The position numbers and the translations under genes were made by a program. A stretch of 64,000 bases of DNA, taken from Nakamurella endophytica (lineage in GTDB: Bacteria; Actinomycetota; Actinomycetes; Mycobacteriales; Nakamurellaceae). Below are positions 17,181 to 25,410 of the stretch, piece by piece. The stretch lies in NCBI RefSeq assembly GCF_014646215.1, contig NZ_BMNA01000009.1, positions 54,813 to 118,812 on the forward strand. Direction: 5' to 3'. Below the pieces are notes generated by a model. It was not told the origin of the DNA. It did no database searches and was given only the letters and a program-made list of their open reading frames with translations. How positions within the stretch are numbered: position 1 is the first letter of the stretch; every line of letters starts with the position of its first letter.

Positions 17181-18440
17181 GTGCCCGAGGCCGTCATCGT
17201 CGCCGCCGCCCGCAGCCCGATCGGCCGGGCCCACAAGGGGTCGCTGGTCTCCGCCCGCCCGGACGACCTGACCGCGCAGGTGGTCCGCGCGGCGCTGCAG
17301 CAGGTGCCCCAGCTGGATCCGGCCACCCTCGACGATCTCCTGCTGGGCTGCGGGATGCCCGGCGGTGAGCAGGGTTTCAACATGGCCAGGGTGGTCGCCG
17401 TGCTGCTCGGGCTGGACGGCGTCCCCGGCGCGACGGTGACCCGCTACTGCTCGTCGTCCGTGCAGACGACGCGGATGGCCCTGCACGCCATCCGGGCCGG
17501 TGAGGGTCACGCCTTTGTGTCGGCCGGCGTGGAGATGGTGAGCCGGTCCCCGCGCGGCACGTCCGACAACCCGCCGGTGGAGCCTGGCGCGGATCCGCGG
17601 GCCAAGGACGGCAACCCGTGGGTCAACCCGGCGTTCCGGCCCGCCGCCGCCCGGTCCGCGGAGCGCGCCCGCGGCACCGCGGATCCCTGGTCGGACCCGC
17701 GGCTGTCCGGCGAGCTGCCCGACGTCTACGTGGCCATGGGACAGACCGCCGAGGACGTCGCTGCCCTGTGCGGCGTCAGCCGCCAGGACCAGGACGAGTT
17801 CGCCTGCCGGTCGCAGAACCTCGCCGAGAAGGCCGTCGCCGACGGCTTCTTCCAGCGCGAGATCGTCCCGGTCACGCTGCCCGACGGCACCACGGTGAGC
17901 ACCGACGACAGCCCCAGGGCCGGGACGACGATGGCGGGGCTGGCCGCCCTGCAGCCGGTGTTCCGGCCGGGCGGCACCGTCACCGCCGGCAACGCCTGCC
18001 CGTTGAACGACGGGGCCGCGGCCCTGGTGGTGATGAGCGACGTGCGGGCCCGGGAGCTGGGCATCCAGCCGCTCGCCCGGATCGTGTCCACCGCGGTCAC
18101 CGCGCTGTCCCCGGAGATCATGGGGCTCGGCCCGGTCGAGGCGTCCCGGCGGGCGCTCGCGCTGGCCGGGATGGGCATCGGCGACGTCGATCTCGTCGAG
18201 ATCAACGAGGCGTTCGCCGCGCAGGTGGTGCCGTCCTACCGGCAGCTGGGGGTGGACGTCGACCGGCTGAACGTGCACGGCGGCTCGATCGCCGTCGGCC
18301 ACCCGTTCGGCATGACCGGCGCCCGGATCACCACGACGCTGCTCAACGGGCTGCGCACCCGGGACCGGACGGTCGGCCTGGAGACCATGTGCGTCGGCGG
18401 CGGTCAGGGCATGGCGATGGTGCTGGAGCGGCTGTCCTGA
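17181..18440 (+). CDS. Thiolase (acetyl-CoA C-acyltransferase)
   Basis: Thiolase of fatty-acid degradation or acetoacetyl-CoA formation, 419 residues. Visible: nucleophilic Cys in [15 protein letters not shown] (about residue 90), the NEAFAAQVV loop, His in [16 protein letters not shown] and the second catalytic Cys in [13 protein letters not shown] 17181 follows GAAGGGA. A TACCAT at 17103-17108 is a candidate -10, giving a leader of about 70 nt. No beta-oxidation dehydrogenase is adjacent, so whether it degrades or condenses cannot be decided. Confidence 0.92.
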   Translation: MPEAVIVAAARSPIGRAHKGSLVSARPDDLTAQVVRAALQQVPQLDPATLDDLLLGCGMPGGEQGFNMARVVAVLLGLDGVPGATVTRYCSSSVQTTRMALHAIRAGEGHAFVSAGVEMVSRSPRGTSDNPPVEPGADPRAKDGNPWVNPAFRPAAARSAERARGTADPWSDPRLSGELPDVYVAMGQTAEDVAALCGVSRQDQDEFACRSQNLAEKAVADGFFQREIVPVTLPDGTTVSTDDSPRAGTTMAGLAALQPVFRPGGTVTAGNACPLNDGAAALVVMSDVRARELGIQPLARIVSTAVTALSPEIMGLGPVEASRRALALAGMGIGDVDLVEINEAFAAQVVPSYRQLGVDVDRLNVHGGSIAVGHPFGMTGARITTTLLNGLRTRDRTVGLETMCVGGGQGMAMVLERLS

Positions 18441-18513
18441 CCCGGCGACGAACCGCCCCGGCCGTGCCGGTCGTCCGGGAGGCGCCGGACCGCCCGGCCG
18501 CGCCGGCCGGGCC

Positions 18514-18567
18514 GGCGCCGGGGGCTGCGTGGTCCGCCCCGACGCCGGGGGCTGCGTGGTCCGCCCC
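18514..18567. repeat. 27-bp direct repeat between thiolase and glpK
   Basis: A unit containing GCCGGGGGCTGCGTGGTCCG occurs twice in tandem (18514-18540 and 18541-18567), then breaks off after GACGCCGG. It lies between two convergent genes; no good terminator hairpin was seen there. Confidence 0.75.
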
Positions 18568-18595
18568 GACGCCGGCCCGGCCGACCCGTGGGGGC

Positions 18596-20119
18596 TCAGT
18601 CCTGGTCGTCGTCCTCGACCCAGTCGAAGGTCTTGGTGACCGCCTTGCGCCAGCGGGCGTACAGCCGCTCCCGGTCCGCTGCGTCCAGCTGCGGCTCCCA
18701 GCGCTTGTCCTCTGCCCAGTTGGTGCGGATGTCGTCCTCCGAGCTCCAGTAGCCGACCGCCAGCCCGGCTGCGTACGCGGCGCCGAGCGCGGTCGTCTCG
18801 GCGACCACCGGCCGGATCACCGGCACGCCCAGGATGTCGGCCTGGAACTGCATCAGGGTCTCGTTGGCCACCATGCCGCCGTCCACCTTGAGCTCGGTGA
18901 GGTCGACCCCGGAGTCGGCGTTCATGGCGTCGAGCACCTCCCGGCTCTGGAAGGCGGTGGCCTCGAGCACGGCCCGCGCCAGGTGGCCCTTGTTCACGTA
19001 CCGGGTGAGCCCGACGATGGCGCCGCGGGCGTCGGACCGCCAGTACGGGGCGAACAACCCGGAGAACGCCGGCACGAAGTAGGCGCCGCCGTTGTCCTCC
19101 ACCGTCTTCGCCAGGTCCTCGATCTCCGGTGCCGACCCGATCAGCCCGAGGTTGTCCCGGACCCACTGCACCAGCGAGCCGGACACCGCGATCGAGCCCT
19201 CCAGCGCGTACACCGTCGGCTGGTCGCCGATCTTGTAGCAGACCGTGGTCAGCAGCCCGTTCTTGCTCGGCACCTTCTCCGTGCCGGTGTTCAGCAGCAT
19301 GAAGTTGCCGGTGCCGTAGGTGTTCTTGGCCTCGCCGACGGCCAGGCAGGCCTGGCCGAAGGTCGCCGCCTGCTGGTCACCGAGGTCTCCGGCCAGCGGC
19401 ACGCCGGCCAGCACGCCCCGCGGCCGGACGTTGCCGTACACCTGCGACGACGACCGGATCTCCGGCAGCATCGACACCGGGATGCCCATCTCGCCGGCGA
19501 TCTCGTCGTCCCAGGACAGCGTGTCCAGGTCCATCAGCATCGTGCGTGACGCGTTGGTGGGGTCGGTGATGTGCAGGCCGCCGTCCACCCCGCCGGTCAT
19601 GTTCCAGATCAGCCAGGTGTCCATGTTCCCAAACACCAGGTCGCCGCGCTCCGCGCGCTCCCGTGCGCCGTCGACGTTGTCGAGGATCCAGCGCACCTTC
19701 GGGCCCGAGAAGTACGTCGCCAAGGGCAGTCCCACCTTGGCCTTGTAGCGGTCCGCACCGCCGCCCCGGCTGCCCAGTTCCTGGCAGATGGCGTCGGTCC
19801 GGGTGTCCTGCCAGACGACGGCGTTGTACACCGGCTCGCCGGTGGTGCGGTCCCACACCAGCGCCGTCTCGCGCTGGTTGGTGATGCCCACGGCGGCGAT
19901 GTCGTCGTGGGTCAGGTCGGCCCTGGCCAGCGCGCCGGCGGTGACCTCGCGGGTGTTGTTCCAGATCTCGACGGCGTCGTGCTCGACCCAGCCGGCCCTG
20001 GGGAAGATCTGCCGGTGTTCCTTCTGGTCGACGGCCACCACGCGGCCCTCGTGGTTGAAGATCATGCACCGGGTCGACGTGGTGCCCTGGTCGACGGCGG
20101 CGATGTACTGGTCGGACAT
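18596..20119 (-). CDS. glpK: Glycerol kinase
   Basis: Phosphorylates glycerol to sn-glycerol 3-phosphate with ATP; cytoplasmic FGGY kinase of 507 residues. Visible: N-terminal phosphate loop [56 protein letters not shown] and the C-terminal [22 protein letters not shown] 20119 lies 37 nt downstream of glpF, forming a glpF-glpK operon (glpF first). No glycerol-3-phosphate dehydrogenase or GlpR-like regulator is in the neighbourhood. Confidence 0.97.
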   Translation of the reverse strand: MSDQYIAAVDQGTTSTRCMIFNHEGRVVAVDQKEHRQIFPRAGWVEHDAVEIWNNTREVTAGALARADLTHDDIAAVGITNQRETALVWDRTTGEPVYNAVVWQDTRTDAICQELGSRGGGADRYKAKVGLPLATYFSGPKVRWILDNVDGARERAERGDLVFGNMDTWLIWNMTGGVDGGLHITDPTNASRTMLMDLDTLSWDDEIAGEMGIPVSMLPEIRSSSQVYGNVRPRGVLAGVPLAGDLGDQQAATFGQACLAVGEAKNTYGTGNFMLLNTGTEKVPSKNGLLTTVCYKIGDQPTVYALEGSIAVSGSLVQWVRDNLGLIGSAPEIEDLAKTVEDNGGAYFVPAFSGLFAPYWRSDARGAIVGLTRYVNKGHLARAVLEATAFQSREVLDAMNADSGVDLTELKVDGGMVANETLMQFQADILGVPVIRPVVAETTALGAAYAAGLAVGYWSSEDDIRTNWAEDKRWEPQLDAADRERLYARWRKAVTKTFDWVEDDDQD

Positions 20120-20156
20120 CGGGTGGGGATCCTCTCGGGGCGGGGGTCAGGAGCGG

Positions 20157-20897
20157 TCAGGAGGTGGCGGTGGGGAACAGGCTCTGGGCGTCGATGGCCT
20201 TGAAGACCAGCGCCGCGAGCACGGCGCCGATCACCGGGCCGAGCACCGGAACCCAGGAGTAGGCCCAGTCGGAGCTGCCCTTGCCCTTGATCGGCAGGAC
20301 GGCGTGGGCGATCCGCGGACCGAGGTCGCGCGCGGGGTTGATGGCGTACCCGGTCGGCCCGCCGAGGGACGCGCCGATCCCGACGACCAGTAGCGCCACG
20401 AACAGCGGCCCGAGACCGGACGGGGTGCCGCCGGCGACCAGGATGACGAAGATCAGCACGAAGGTGGCGATCACCTCGGTGACCACGTTCCACGGGTAGT
20501 TCCGGATGGCCGGGCCGGTGGAGAACACGCCCAGCTTCTTGCCGGGGTCCGGCTCGGTGTCGAAGTGGTCCCGGAAGGACAGCCAGCACAGCACCGCGCC
20601 GAGGAAGGCGCCGACGAACTCGCCGGCGAAGTAGACGAAGGCCTGCCCGGCGGAGACGTTGCCGAGAATCCATTGCGCGACGGTCACCGCCGGGTTCAGG
20701 TGCGCACCGGTCGGGAAGGCGACGTAGACGCCGGCGAACACGCCGAGGCCCCAGCCGAAGTTGATCAGCAGCCAGCCGCCGTTCTCGCCCTTGCTGCCGC
20801 GCAGGATGGCGGTCGCGACCACACCGGTGCCGAGCAGCAACAGTGTTGCGGTGCCCAGCGTTTCGTACAGGAAGATGTGCCCGTAGCTCGGGTTCAT
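20157..20897 (-). CDS. glpF: Glycerol facilitator, MIP/aquaporin family
   Basis: Six-helix channel for glycerol entry. 246 residues with the two half-helix motifs NPAV (AHLNPAVTVAQ) and NPAR (YAINPARDLGPR); the Asp after the second NPAR and Gly-rich surroundings fit the aquaglyceroporin group. ATG 20897 starts MNPSYGHIFLYETLGTATLL, directly before the first membrane helix; upstream frames are Arg/Pro-rich and not family-like. Paired with glpK so that imported glycerol is trapped as the phosphate. Confidence 0.93.
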   Translation of the reverse strand: MNPSYGHIFLYETLGTATLLLLGTGVVATAILRGSKGENGGWLLINFGWGLGVFAGVYVAFPTGAHLNPAVTVAQWILGNVSAGQAFVYFAGEFVGAFLGAVLCWLSFRDHFDTEPDPGKKLGVFSTGPAIRNYPWNVVTEVIATFVLIFVILVAGGTPSGLGPLFVALLVVGIGASLGGPTGYAINPARDLGPRIAHAVLPIKGKGSSDWAYSWVPVLGPVIGAVLAALVFKAIDAQSLFPTATS

Positions 20898-21232
20898 CGG
20901 GGACCACCAGGGACGGACGGATGCACCGGATCTCTCCTCGCGACGACGGGACCGGCGGTGCGGGGACCCGCACCGGCAGGGGACGGCGGAGCGGCAGCCG
21001 GCGACGGGCGGGCGGCTGCCCGACCGGCCGCTGCACGGGCGGGGGCGCGGCCGGCGGGACCGCCGACCGGCCGTCCGGGCAGAGCCATCGGTGGACCCCC
21101 ACGTCCGTGCGCCGGCGGCGACCGCCGGCGGTGTGGCGGGCCGCAGGATGCGGCCCGGTTCGGACGGTCCCACACGGCGCCGCGGCCGACAACCGGAACC
21201 GGCGCGCGACACCGGCGCGTAGCGTGGCCACC
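20898..21232. other. Divergent intergenic region between glpF and folP2
   Basis: About 335 nt containing the promoter of glpF-glpK (not resolved) and, near the right end, TAGCGT at 21220-21225 facing folP2. No operator palindrome, riboswitch or RNA gene was recognised. Confidence 0.4.
21220..21225 (+). promoter_or_regulatory. -10 element upstream of folP2
   Basis: TAGCGT, 7 nt before GTG 21233. That GTG opens a 21-codon reading frame whose stop overlaps the folP2 start. Confidence 0.4.
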
Positions 21233-21298
21233 GTGCCCCGGCCGGCCCAGAGAACCACTGGTGACGCGGGTGCAGGGTCACGGACGGCCCGCACGTGA
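21233..21298 (+). CDS. Possible 21-residue leaderless leader peptide ahead of folP2
   Basis: GTG 21233, 7 nt after TAGCGT, opens a 21-codon frame (VPRPAQRTTGDAGAGSRTAR...) that stops at TGA 21296-21298. The stop overlaps GTG 21295 of folP2 in a GTGA junction. This is the geometry expected for a translated leader coupled to folP2, but the peptide has no recognisable attenuator features and could be chance. Confidence 0.3.
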   Translation: MPRPAQRTTGDAGAGSRTART

Positions 21299-22278
21299 GC
21301 GGCGTGAGCGGCGGGAGCGTGGGCGCCGGCGGCAGTGAGGTGAGCGGCGGCAGCAGCGTGAGCCGCGGCAGCGGCGGTGACGTGGGCGCCGGCGGCGGTG
21401 AGGTGAGCGGTGCACCGCACTATCTGCTGCGGGACCGGACGGTGCGCCGGGGCGAGCTGCTCGTCATGGCGATCGTCAACCGGACACCCGACTCGTTCTA
21501 CGACCGGGGCGCCACCTGGGCCGAAGGTGCGGCGTTCGAGCGGGTGCGGGAGGCCGTCGCGGCCGGGGCCGACCTGGTCGACGTCGGCGGGGTGAAGGCA
21601 GGTCACGGGTCTCCCGTCGACGTGGCCGAGGAGATCCGCCGCACGGCCCGTTTCGTCGCCGCGGTGCGGGACGAGTTCCCCGACCTGCCGATCAGCGTGG
21701 ACACCTGGCGGCACGAGGTCGGCAGGGTGGTGTGCGAGGCGGGCGCCGACGTCCTCAACGACGCGTGGGGCGGTCACGACCCGCGCCTGGCGGAGGTCGC
21801 CGCGGAGTTCGGGGCCGGGCTGGTGTGCACGCACACCGGCGGCGCCACCCCGCGGACGGCCCCACACCGGGTCGCGTACCCCGACGTGGTCGCCGACATC
21901 GTCGAGCGCACAGCGGCGCTCGCCGAGCGGGCCGAGCGGCTCGGCGTCCACCCGCGGCGCATCCTGGTCGACCCCGGCCACGACTTCGGCAAGAACACCT
22001 GGCACTCGCTGGAGGCCACCCGGCGGCTCGGCGAGCTGGTCGCCACCGGCCGTCCGGTGCTGGTCTCGCTGTCGAACAAGGACTTCGTCGGCGAGACGCT
22101 CGACGCCCCGGTCGGCGAGCGGCTCACCGGGACGTTGGCGGTGTCGGCGGTCAGCGCCTGGCTGGGCGCCACCATGTTCCGGGCGCACAACGTCGCCGAG
22201 ACCCGCGCGACGCTGGACATGGTGGCCGCGGTCCGCGGCGACCGGCCGCCGGCCCGCGTGCTGCGGGGGCTGGCGTGA
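21295..22278 (+). CDS. folP2: FolP2-type dihydropteroate-synthase homologue
   Basis: TIM-barrel protein of the DHPS superfamily, 327 residues from GTG 21295. It carries the FolP2 form of the first motif (MAIVNRTPDSFYDRGAT; true DHPS has NVTPDSFSDGG), ISVDTWRHEV, LNDAWGG and LVDPGHDFGKN. In mycobacteria FolP2 is reported not to replace FolP1 as a dihydropteroate synthase, so the reaction is unresolved. The first ~36 residues are Gly/Ser/Val repeats coded by a 63-bp-spaced duplication with several in-frame GTGs; GTG 21403 (VSGAPHYLLRDRTV) is an equally good start for the fold. Overlaps the next gene in a GTGA junction. Confidence 0.88.
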   Translation: MSGVSGGSVGAGGSEVSGGSSVSRGSGGDVGAGGGEVSGAPHYLLRDRTVRRGELLVMAIVNRTPDSFYDRGATWAEGAAFERVREAVAAGADLVDVGGVKAGHGSPVDVAEEIRRTARFVAAVRDEFPDLPISVDTWRHEVGRVVCEAGADVLNDAWGGHDPRLAEVAAEFGAGLVCTHTGGATPRTAPHRVAYPDVVADIVERTAALAERAERLGVHPRRILVDPGHDFGKNTWHSLEATRRLGELVATGRPVLVSLSNKDFVGETLDAPVGERLTGTLAVSAVSAWLGATMFRAHNVAETRATLDMVAAVRGDRPPARVLRGLA

Positions 22279-23093
22279 TCGTCGCGGCGGCGCTGTGCCC
22301 GGAGCCGCCGCTGCTGCTGCCCGGGGCGACGGGCGGGCCGGTGCCCGAGGTGGAGCGGTTGCGCGCGGCGTGCCGGGCGGCCGTGGCCGTTCTGTGGGCG
22401 TCCCGGCCGGACGAGGTCGTCGTCGTCGCGGGCGACCCCGGGACGGCGCAGCGCGACGGGCGGGACGCGGACGCCGAGCTCGGCGAGGGGGCGTGGCGAC
22501 CGATGGAGCCGGGCGCGGGAGTCGGGCGCTGGCTGCCCGCTCCCGGCCGGGACGGCGGGACCGGGGGAGCCGCGCCGGTCCTCGGTCACCTGGTCGCCCT
22601 CGCCGTTCTCGACGACAGCGGTGCCGGCGCACCCGACCTGCTGCGGCTCCTGGCGGTGCCCGCGGACCTGACGCCGGCGGACTGCGCGCGGTGGGGCGCC
22701 GCCCTGGATCGGCGTCCGGGACGCACCGCGCTGCTGGTCACCGGCGACGGGTCCGCGCGGCGCAGCACCTCGGCGCCCGGTTATCTCGACCCGCGCGCCG
22801 CGGCCTTCGACGACGCGGTGGCGGCCGCGCTGGCCGCGCCCGATCCCGGCGCCCTCGCCGCGCTGGACCCGGTGCTGGCGGCCGAGCTGCTGGCCGGCGG
22901 GCGTGCCGCGTGGCAGGTGCTGGCCGGTGCGCTGGCACCGGACGGGCACGGCGGGCCGGACGGGCACGGCGGTCCGGACAAGCGCTGCGGTCCGGACGGG
23001 ACGGCAGCGCGGAGGCGGTGGCGGTCGGAGCTGCGCTACCTCGACGACCCGTACGGGGTCCGCTACCTGGTGGCGTCGCTGACGGCCGGCTGA
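22275..23093 (+). CDS. Class III extradiol-dioxygenase-like protein (LigB superfamily), function unknown
   Basis: 272 residues; start IVAAALCPEPPLLLPGATG and LLVTGDGSARRSTSAPGYLDPRA with DDAVAAALAAPD are typical of the actinobacterial subunit-B-like extradiol dioxygenase family. Real extradiol dioxygenases bind Fe(II) with two His and a Glu; only one candidate His region (LGHLVALAVLDD) is evident, so catalysis is doubtful. The protein contains a small Asp-Gly-His-Gly-Gly-Pro repeat near residues 222-235. GTG 22275 overlaps the folP2 stop (GTGA), so the two are translationally coupled. The 3' end overlaps convergent psuK by 31 bp. Confidence 0.75.
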   Translation: MIVAAALCPEPPLLLPGATGGPVPEVERLRAACRAAVAVLWASRPDEVVVVAGDPGTAQRDGRDADAELGEGAWRPMEPGAGVGRWLPAPGRDGGTGGAAPVLGHLVALAVLDDSGAGAPDLLRLLAVPADLTPADCARWGAALDRRPGRTALLVTGDGSARRSTSAPGYLDPRAAAFDDAVAAALAAPDPGALAALDPVLAAELLAGGRAAWQVLAGALAPDGHGGPDGHGGPDKRCGPDGTAARRRWRSELRYLDDPYGVRYLVASLTAG

Positions 23094-23986
23094 GCGCCGC
23101 GCGCGCCGACGGCGCCGGCGACCGCGGTGCCGGCCCGCACCCCGGCGTCCAGCGCCTCCCGCGGGCCGGCACCGGACAGCCAGGCCGACAGCAGCCCGGC
23201 GTCGAAGGCGTCCCCCGCCCCGGTGGAGTCGGTGGCGTGGACGGCGCGCGCCTGCACGGACACCCGGCGGTCCCGGTCGCACCAGGAGGCACCGCCGGGA
23301 CCGTGGGTGACCGCGACCGCCGCCGCGTGTTCCAGCACTGTCGCGAGGCCGCCCAGTTCGGCCAGCTCGGCGTCGTTGGGCAGCACCAGGTCGATGCCGT
23401 CGATCCAGGACAGGAAGGTCGCGGCGCCGACCTCGCCGAGATGGGTCGTGGTCTGCGGGTCCACCGACACCGTCCACCCGGCCGCACGGGCCTCCGCCAT
23501 CGCGGCCAGCGCCCCGGCGCGGGAGTCGTCATCGAGGAGCACGTAGCCGGAGACGTGCAGGTGCGGCGGGCCGGGCAGGTGGCCGGGGACGTCGGGCAGC
23601 GCGGCGTCGGCGACGGAGAACGCCCGGTTCGCGCCGCGGTCCGGCAGCATCGTGCGCTCGCCGTCCGGCCCGACGAGCACCACCACGCAGCAGGTGGGCA
23701 GCACCGGGTCGACGGCGAGCCGGCACCGCACGCCGGCGGCGGACAGCTCGGCGCGCGCGGAGCGGCCGGCCTCGTCGTCGCCCACCCGGGCCAGCAGGGT
23801 GACGTCCACACCGTGCCGGGCCAGGTGGACGGCGGTGTTCGCGCCGGCGCCGCCGGGCGTCACCAGCACCCTGGCCCTGGTGTCCTGGCCGAAGACCACC
23901 GGGCCGTCGGTGCGCGCCAGGACGTCGAGCCCGACGTCGCCGACCACCACCACGGGACGCGGCGCCCGCCCCGGGTCCGGTGCCAT
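23063..23986 (-). CDS. psuK: PfkB-family carbohydrate kinase, probable pseudouridine kinase
   Basis: Ribokinase-fold kinase of 307 residues. Visible: N-terminal VVVVGDVGLDVLAR, the sugar-binding GGAGANTAVHLARHG and the C-terminal anion-hole motif DSTGAGDAFDAGLL. Its start overlaps the stop of psuG in a TGATG junction, so it is translated with the pseudouridine-5'-phosphate glycosidase. By analogy with E. coli yeiC-yeiN (psuK-psuG) it should phosphorylate pseudouridine before cleavage to uracil and ribose 5-phosphate; a ribokinase-like specificity cannot be excluded. The TAG stop lies within the 3' end of the convergent dioxygenase-like gene. Confidence 0.85.
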   Translation of the reverse strand: MAPDPGRAPRPVVVVGDVGLDVLARTDGPVVFGQDTRARVLVTPGGAGANTAVHLARHGVDVTLLARVGDDEAGRSARAELSAAGVRCRLAVDPVLPTCCVVVLVGPDGERTMLPDRGANRAFSVADAALPDVPGHLPGPPHLHVSGYVLLDDDSRAGALAAMAEARAAGWTVSVDPQTTTHLGEVGAATFLSWIDGIDLVLPNDAELAELGGLATVLEHAAAVAVTHGPGGASWCDRDRRVSVQARAVHATDSTGAGDAFDAGLLSAWLSGAGPREALDAGVRAGTAVAGAVGARGAQPAVSDATR

Positions 23987-24900
23987 CACCGCTGCTCGGC
24001 CAGCGCGGCCGCGATCTGCCCGGCCAGCAGGGCGTTGGACAGCACCAGGTCCACGTTGACCGCGAGGCTGGCGCCGGCGGTGACCTCGTGGAAGTGGGCG
24101 AGCAGCCGGGGCGTCACGTCCTTGCCGGTCACGTGCTCCCGCTCGACCAGCTCCAGCCCGGACGCCAGGGTCCGGTCGTGCAGCCCCCGGTCGAGCTCCG
24201 ACTCCGGCGGCACCGGATTGGCGACCAGCACGCCGGCGCCCGGACCGCCCAGCCCGCGCCGGTGGGTCAGCACGGACGCCACCTGCTCCGGGATGTCCAC
24301 CCGCCACGGCGCCGGGAACCCGGAGTCGGCGAGGTAGAAGCCGGGGAAGGCGTCGGTGCGGTAGCCGAGCACCGCCACCGACAGTGTCTCCAGGTACTCC
24401 AGGGTGGCGCCGACGTCCAGGATCGACTTGACGCCCGCGCACACCACGACGATCGGGGTGCTGCCGAGCACGGGCAGGTCGGCGGAGACGTCGAAGGTCT
24501 CCGCGGCGCCGCGGTGCACCCCGCCGAGGCCGCCGGTGGCGAACACGGCGATGCCCGCCCGGTGGGCCAGCGCGGCCGTCGACGCGACCGTCGTCGCGCC
24601 GTCCCGGCCGAGCGCCAGCGCCGGTGCCAGGTCGCGGACCGAGAGCTTGGCCACGTCGTCGCCCGCGCACAGCCGGTCCAGCTGATCGGGTGTCAGACCG
24701 ACCCGGACGGCGCCGTCCAGCACGGCGATGGTGGCCGGCACCGCGCCGCCGCGGCGGACGGCCGCCTCGAACCGGTCGGCGGCCGTGCGGTTGTCACCGC
24801 GGGGCAGCCCGTGGGCCAGGATCGTCGACTCGAGCGCGACGACGGGACGGTGGTCGGCGACGGCCTGCTCGACCTCGGGATGCAGCTGCACGACGGACAT
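23986..24900 (-). CDS. psuG: Pseudouridine-5'-phosphate glycosidase
   Basis: Reversibly cleaves the C-glycosidic bond of pseudouridine 5'-phosphate to uracil and ribose 5-phosphate. 304 residues matching the family: VVALESTILAHGLPRGDN near the N-terminus, AKLSVRDL, FATGGLGGVHRG, VVCAGVKSILDVGATLEYLET, and PNPVPPE-like ANPVPPESE. The active-site Glu and Lys lie in these segments. ATG 24900 (MSVVQLHPEV) follows GAGAGG. No dedicated pseudouridine transporter is adjacent, so the substrate may come from RNA turnover. Confidence 0.95.
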   Translation of the reverse strand: MSVVQLHPEVEQAVADHRPVVALESTILAHGLPRGDNRTAADRFEAAVRRGGAVPATIAVLDGAVRVGLTPDQLDRLCAGDDVAKLSVRDLAPALALGRDGATTVASTAALAHRAGIAVFATGGLGGVHRGAAETFDVSADLPVLGSTPIVVVCAGVKSILDVGATLEYLETLSVAVLGYRTDAFPGFYLADSGFPAPWRVDIPEQVASVLTHRRGLGGPGAGVLVANPVPPESELDRGLHDRTLASGLELVEREHVTGKDVTPRLLAHFHEVTAGASLAVNVDLVLSNALLAGQIAAALAEQR

Positions 24901-24932
24901 GGACGGGCAGCCTCTCACGTCGCGGCGGCTGG

Positions 24933-24938
24933 CATAGT
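24933..24938 (+). promoter_or_regulatory. -10 element of the DUF3039 gene
   Basis: CATAGT, 35 nt before ATG 24974, leaving a short leader containing GAGAGGAG. Confidence 0.4.
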
Positions 24939-24973
24939 TGGCGGTGCCGATCAGCGAGGGAGAGGAGCTGCCG

Positions 24974-25213
24974 ATGAGCACCCAGGTGCTGGAGCAGCCG
25001 GACACCGACACCCGGGACACCACGGGGGACGACACCCCGAAGATGTTCCACTACGTGCGGAAGTCCAAGATCGCCGAGAGCGCGGTGATGGGCAACATGG
25101 TCGTCGCGTTGTGCGGCGAGACCTTCCCGGTGACGCGGAGCCCCAAGCCCGGGTCGCCGGTGTGCCCGGACTGCAAGAAGATCTTCGACTCGCTGCCCAA
25201 GGGCCGCGACTGA
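24974..25213 (+). CDS. DUF3039 small zinc-ribbon-like protein
   Basis: 79 residues of the actinobacterial DUF3039 family: MFHYVRKSKIAESAVMG, then ALCGETFPVTRSPKPG and VCPDCKKIFDSLP. A Cys in CGE and a Cys-x2-Cys pair could bind zinc together with the His in FHYV. Function unknown. ATG 24974 is set by GAGAGGAG 5 nt upstream; a longer frame from upstream lacks family similarity. Divergent from psuG. Confidence 0.88.
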   Translation: MSTQVLEQPDTDTRDTTGDDTPKMFHYVRKSKIAESAVMGNMVVALCGETFPVTRSPKPGSPVCPDCKKIFDSLPKGRD

Positions 25214-25410
25214 GCGGCGCCGCCACCGGGTGAGCCGGGCCACGACGGACCGGCCGGGCACGGGGGCAGCGCCGCGCCACGAGCAGGCCGCCCGGCTGCC
25301 GCGGCGCGCGGAGCCCGTCCCGACGACCGTGACCGCCACCAGCGTTGCCCCGGAACCCTGGTGCCGCGAAGGGCAGTGGAGCCGGCTGGTGGCGGCCGTA
25401 CCGGGTCGGC

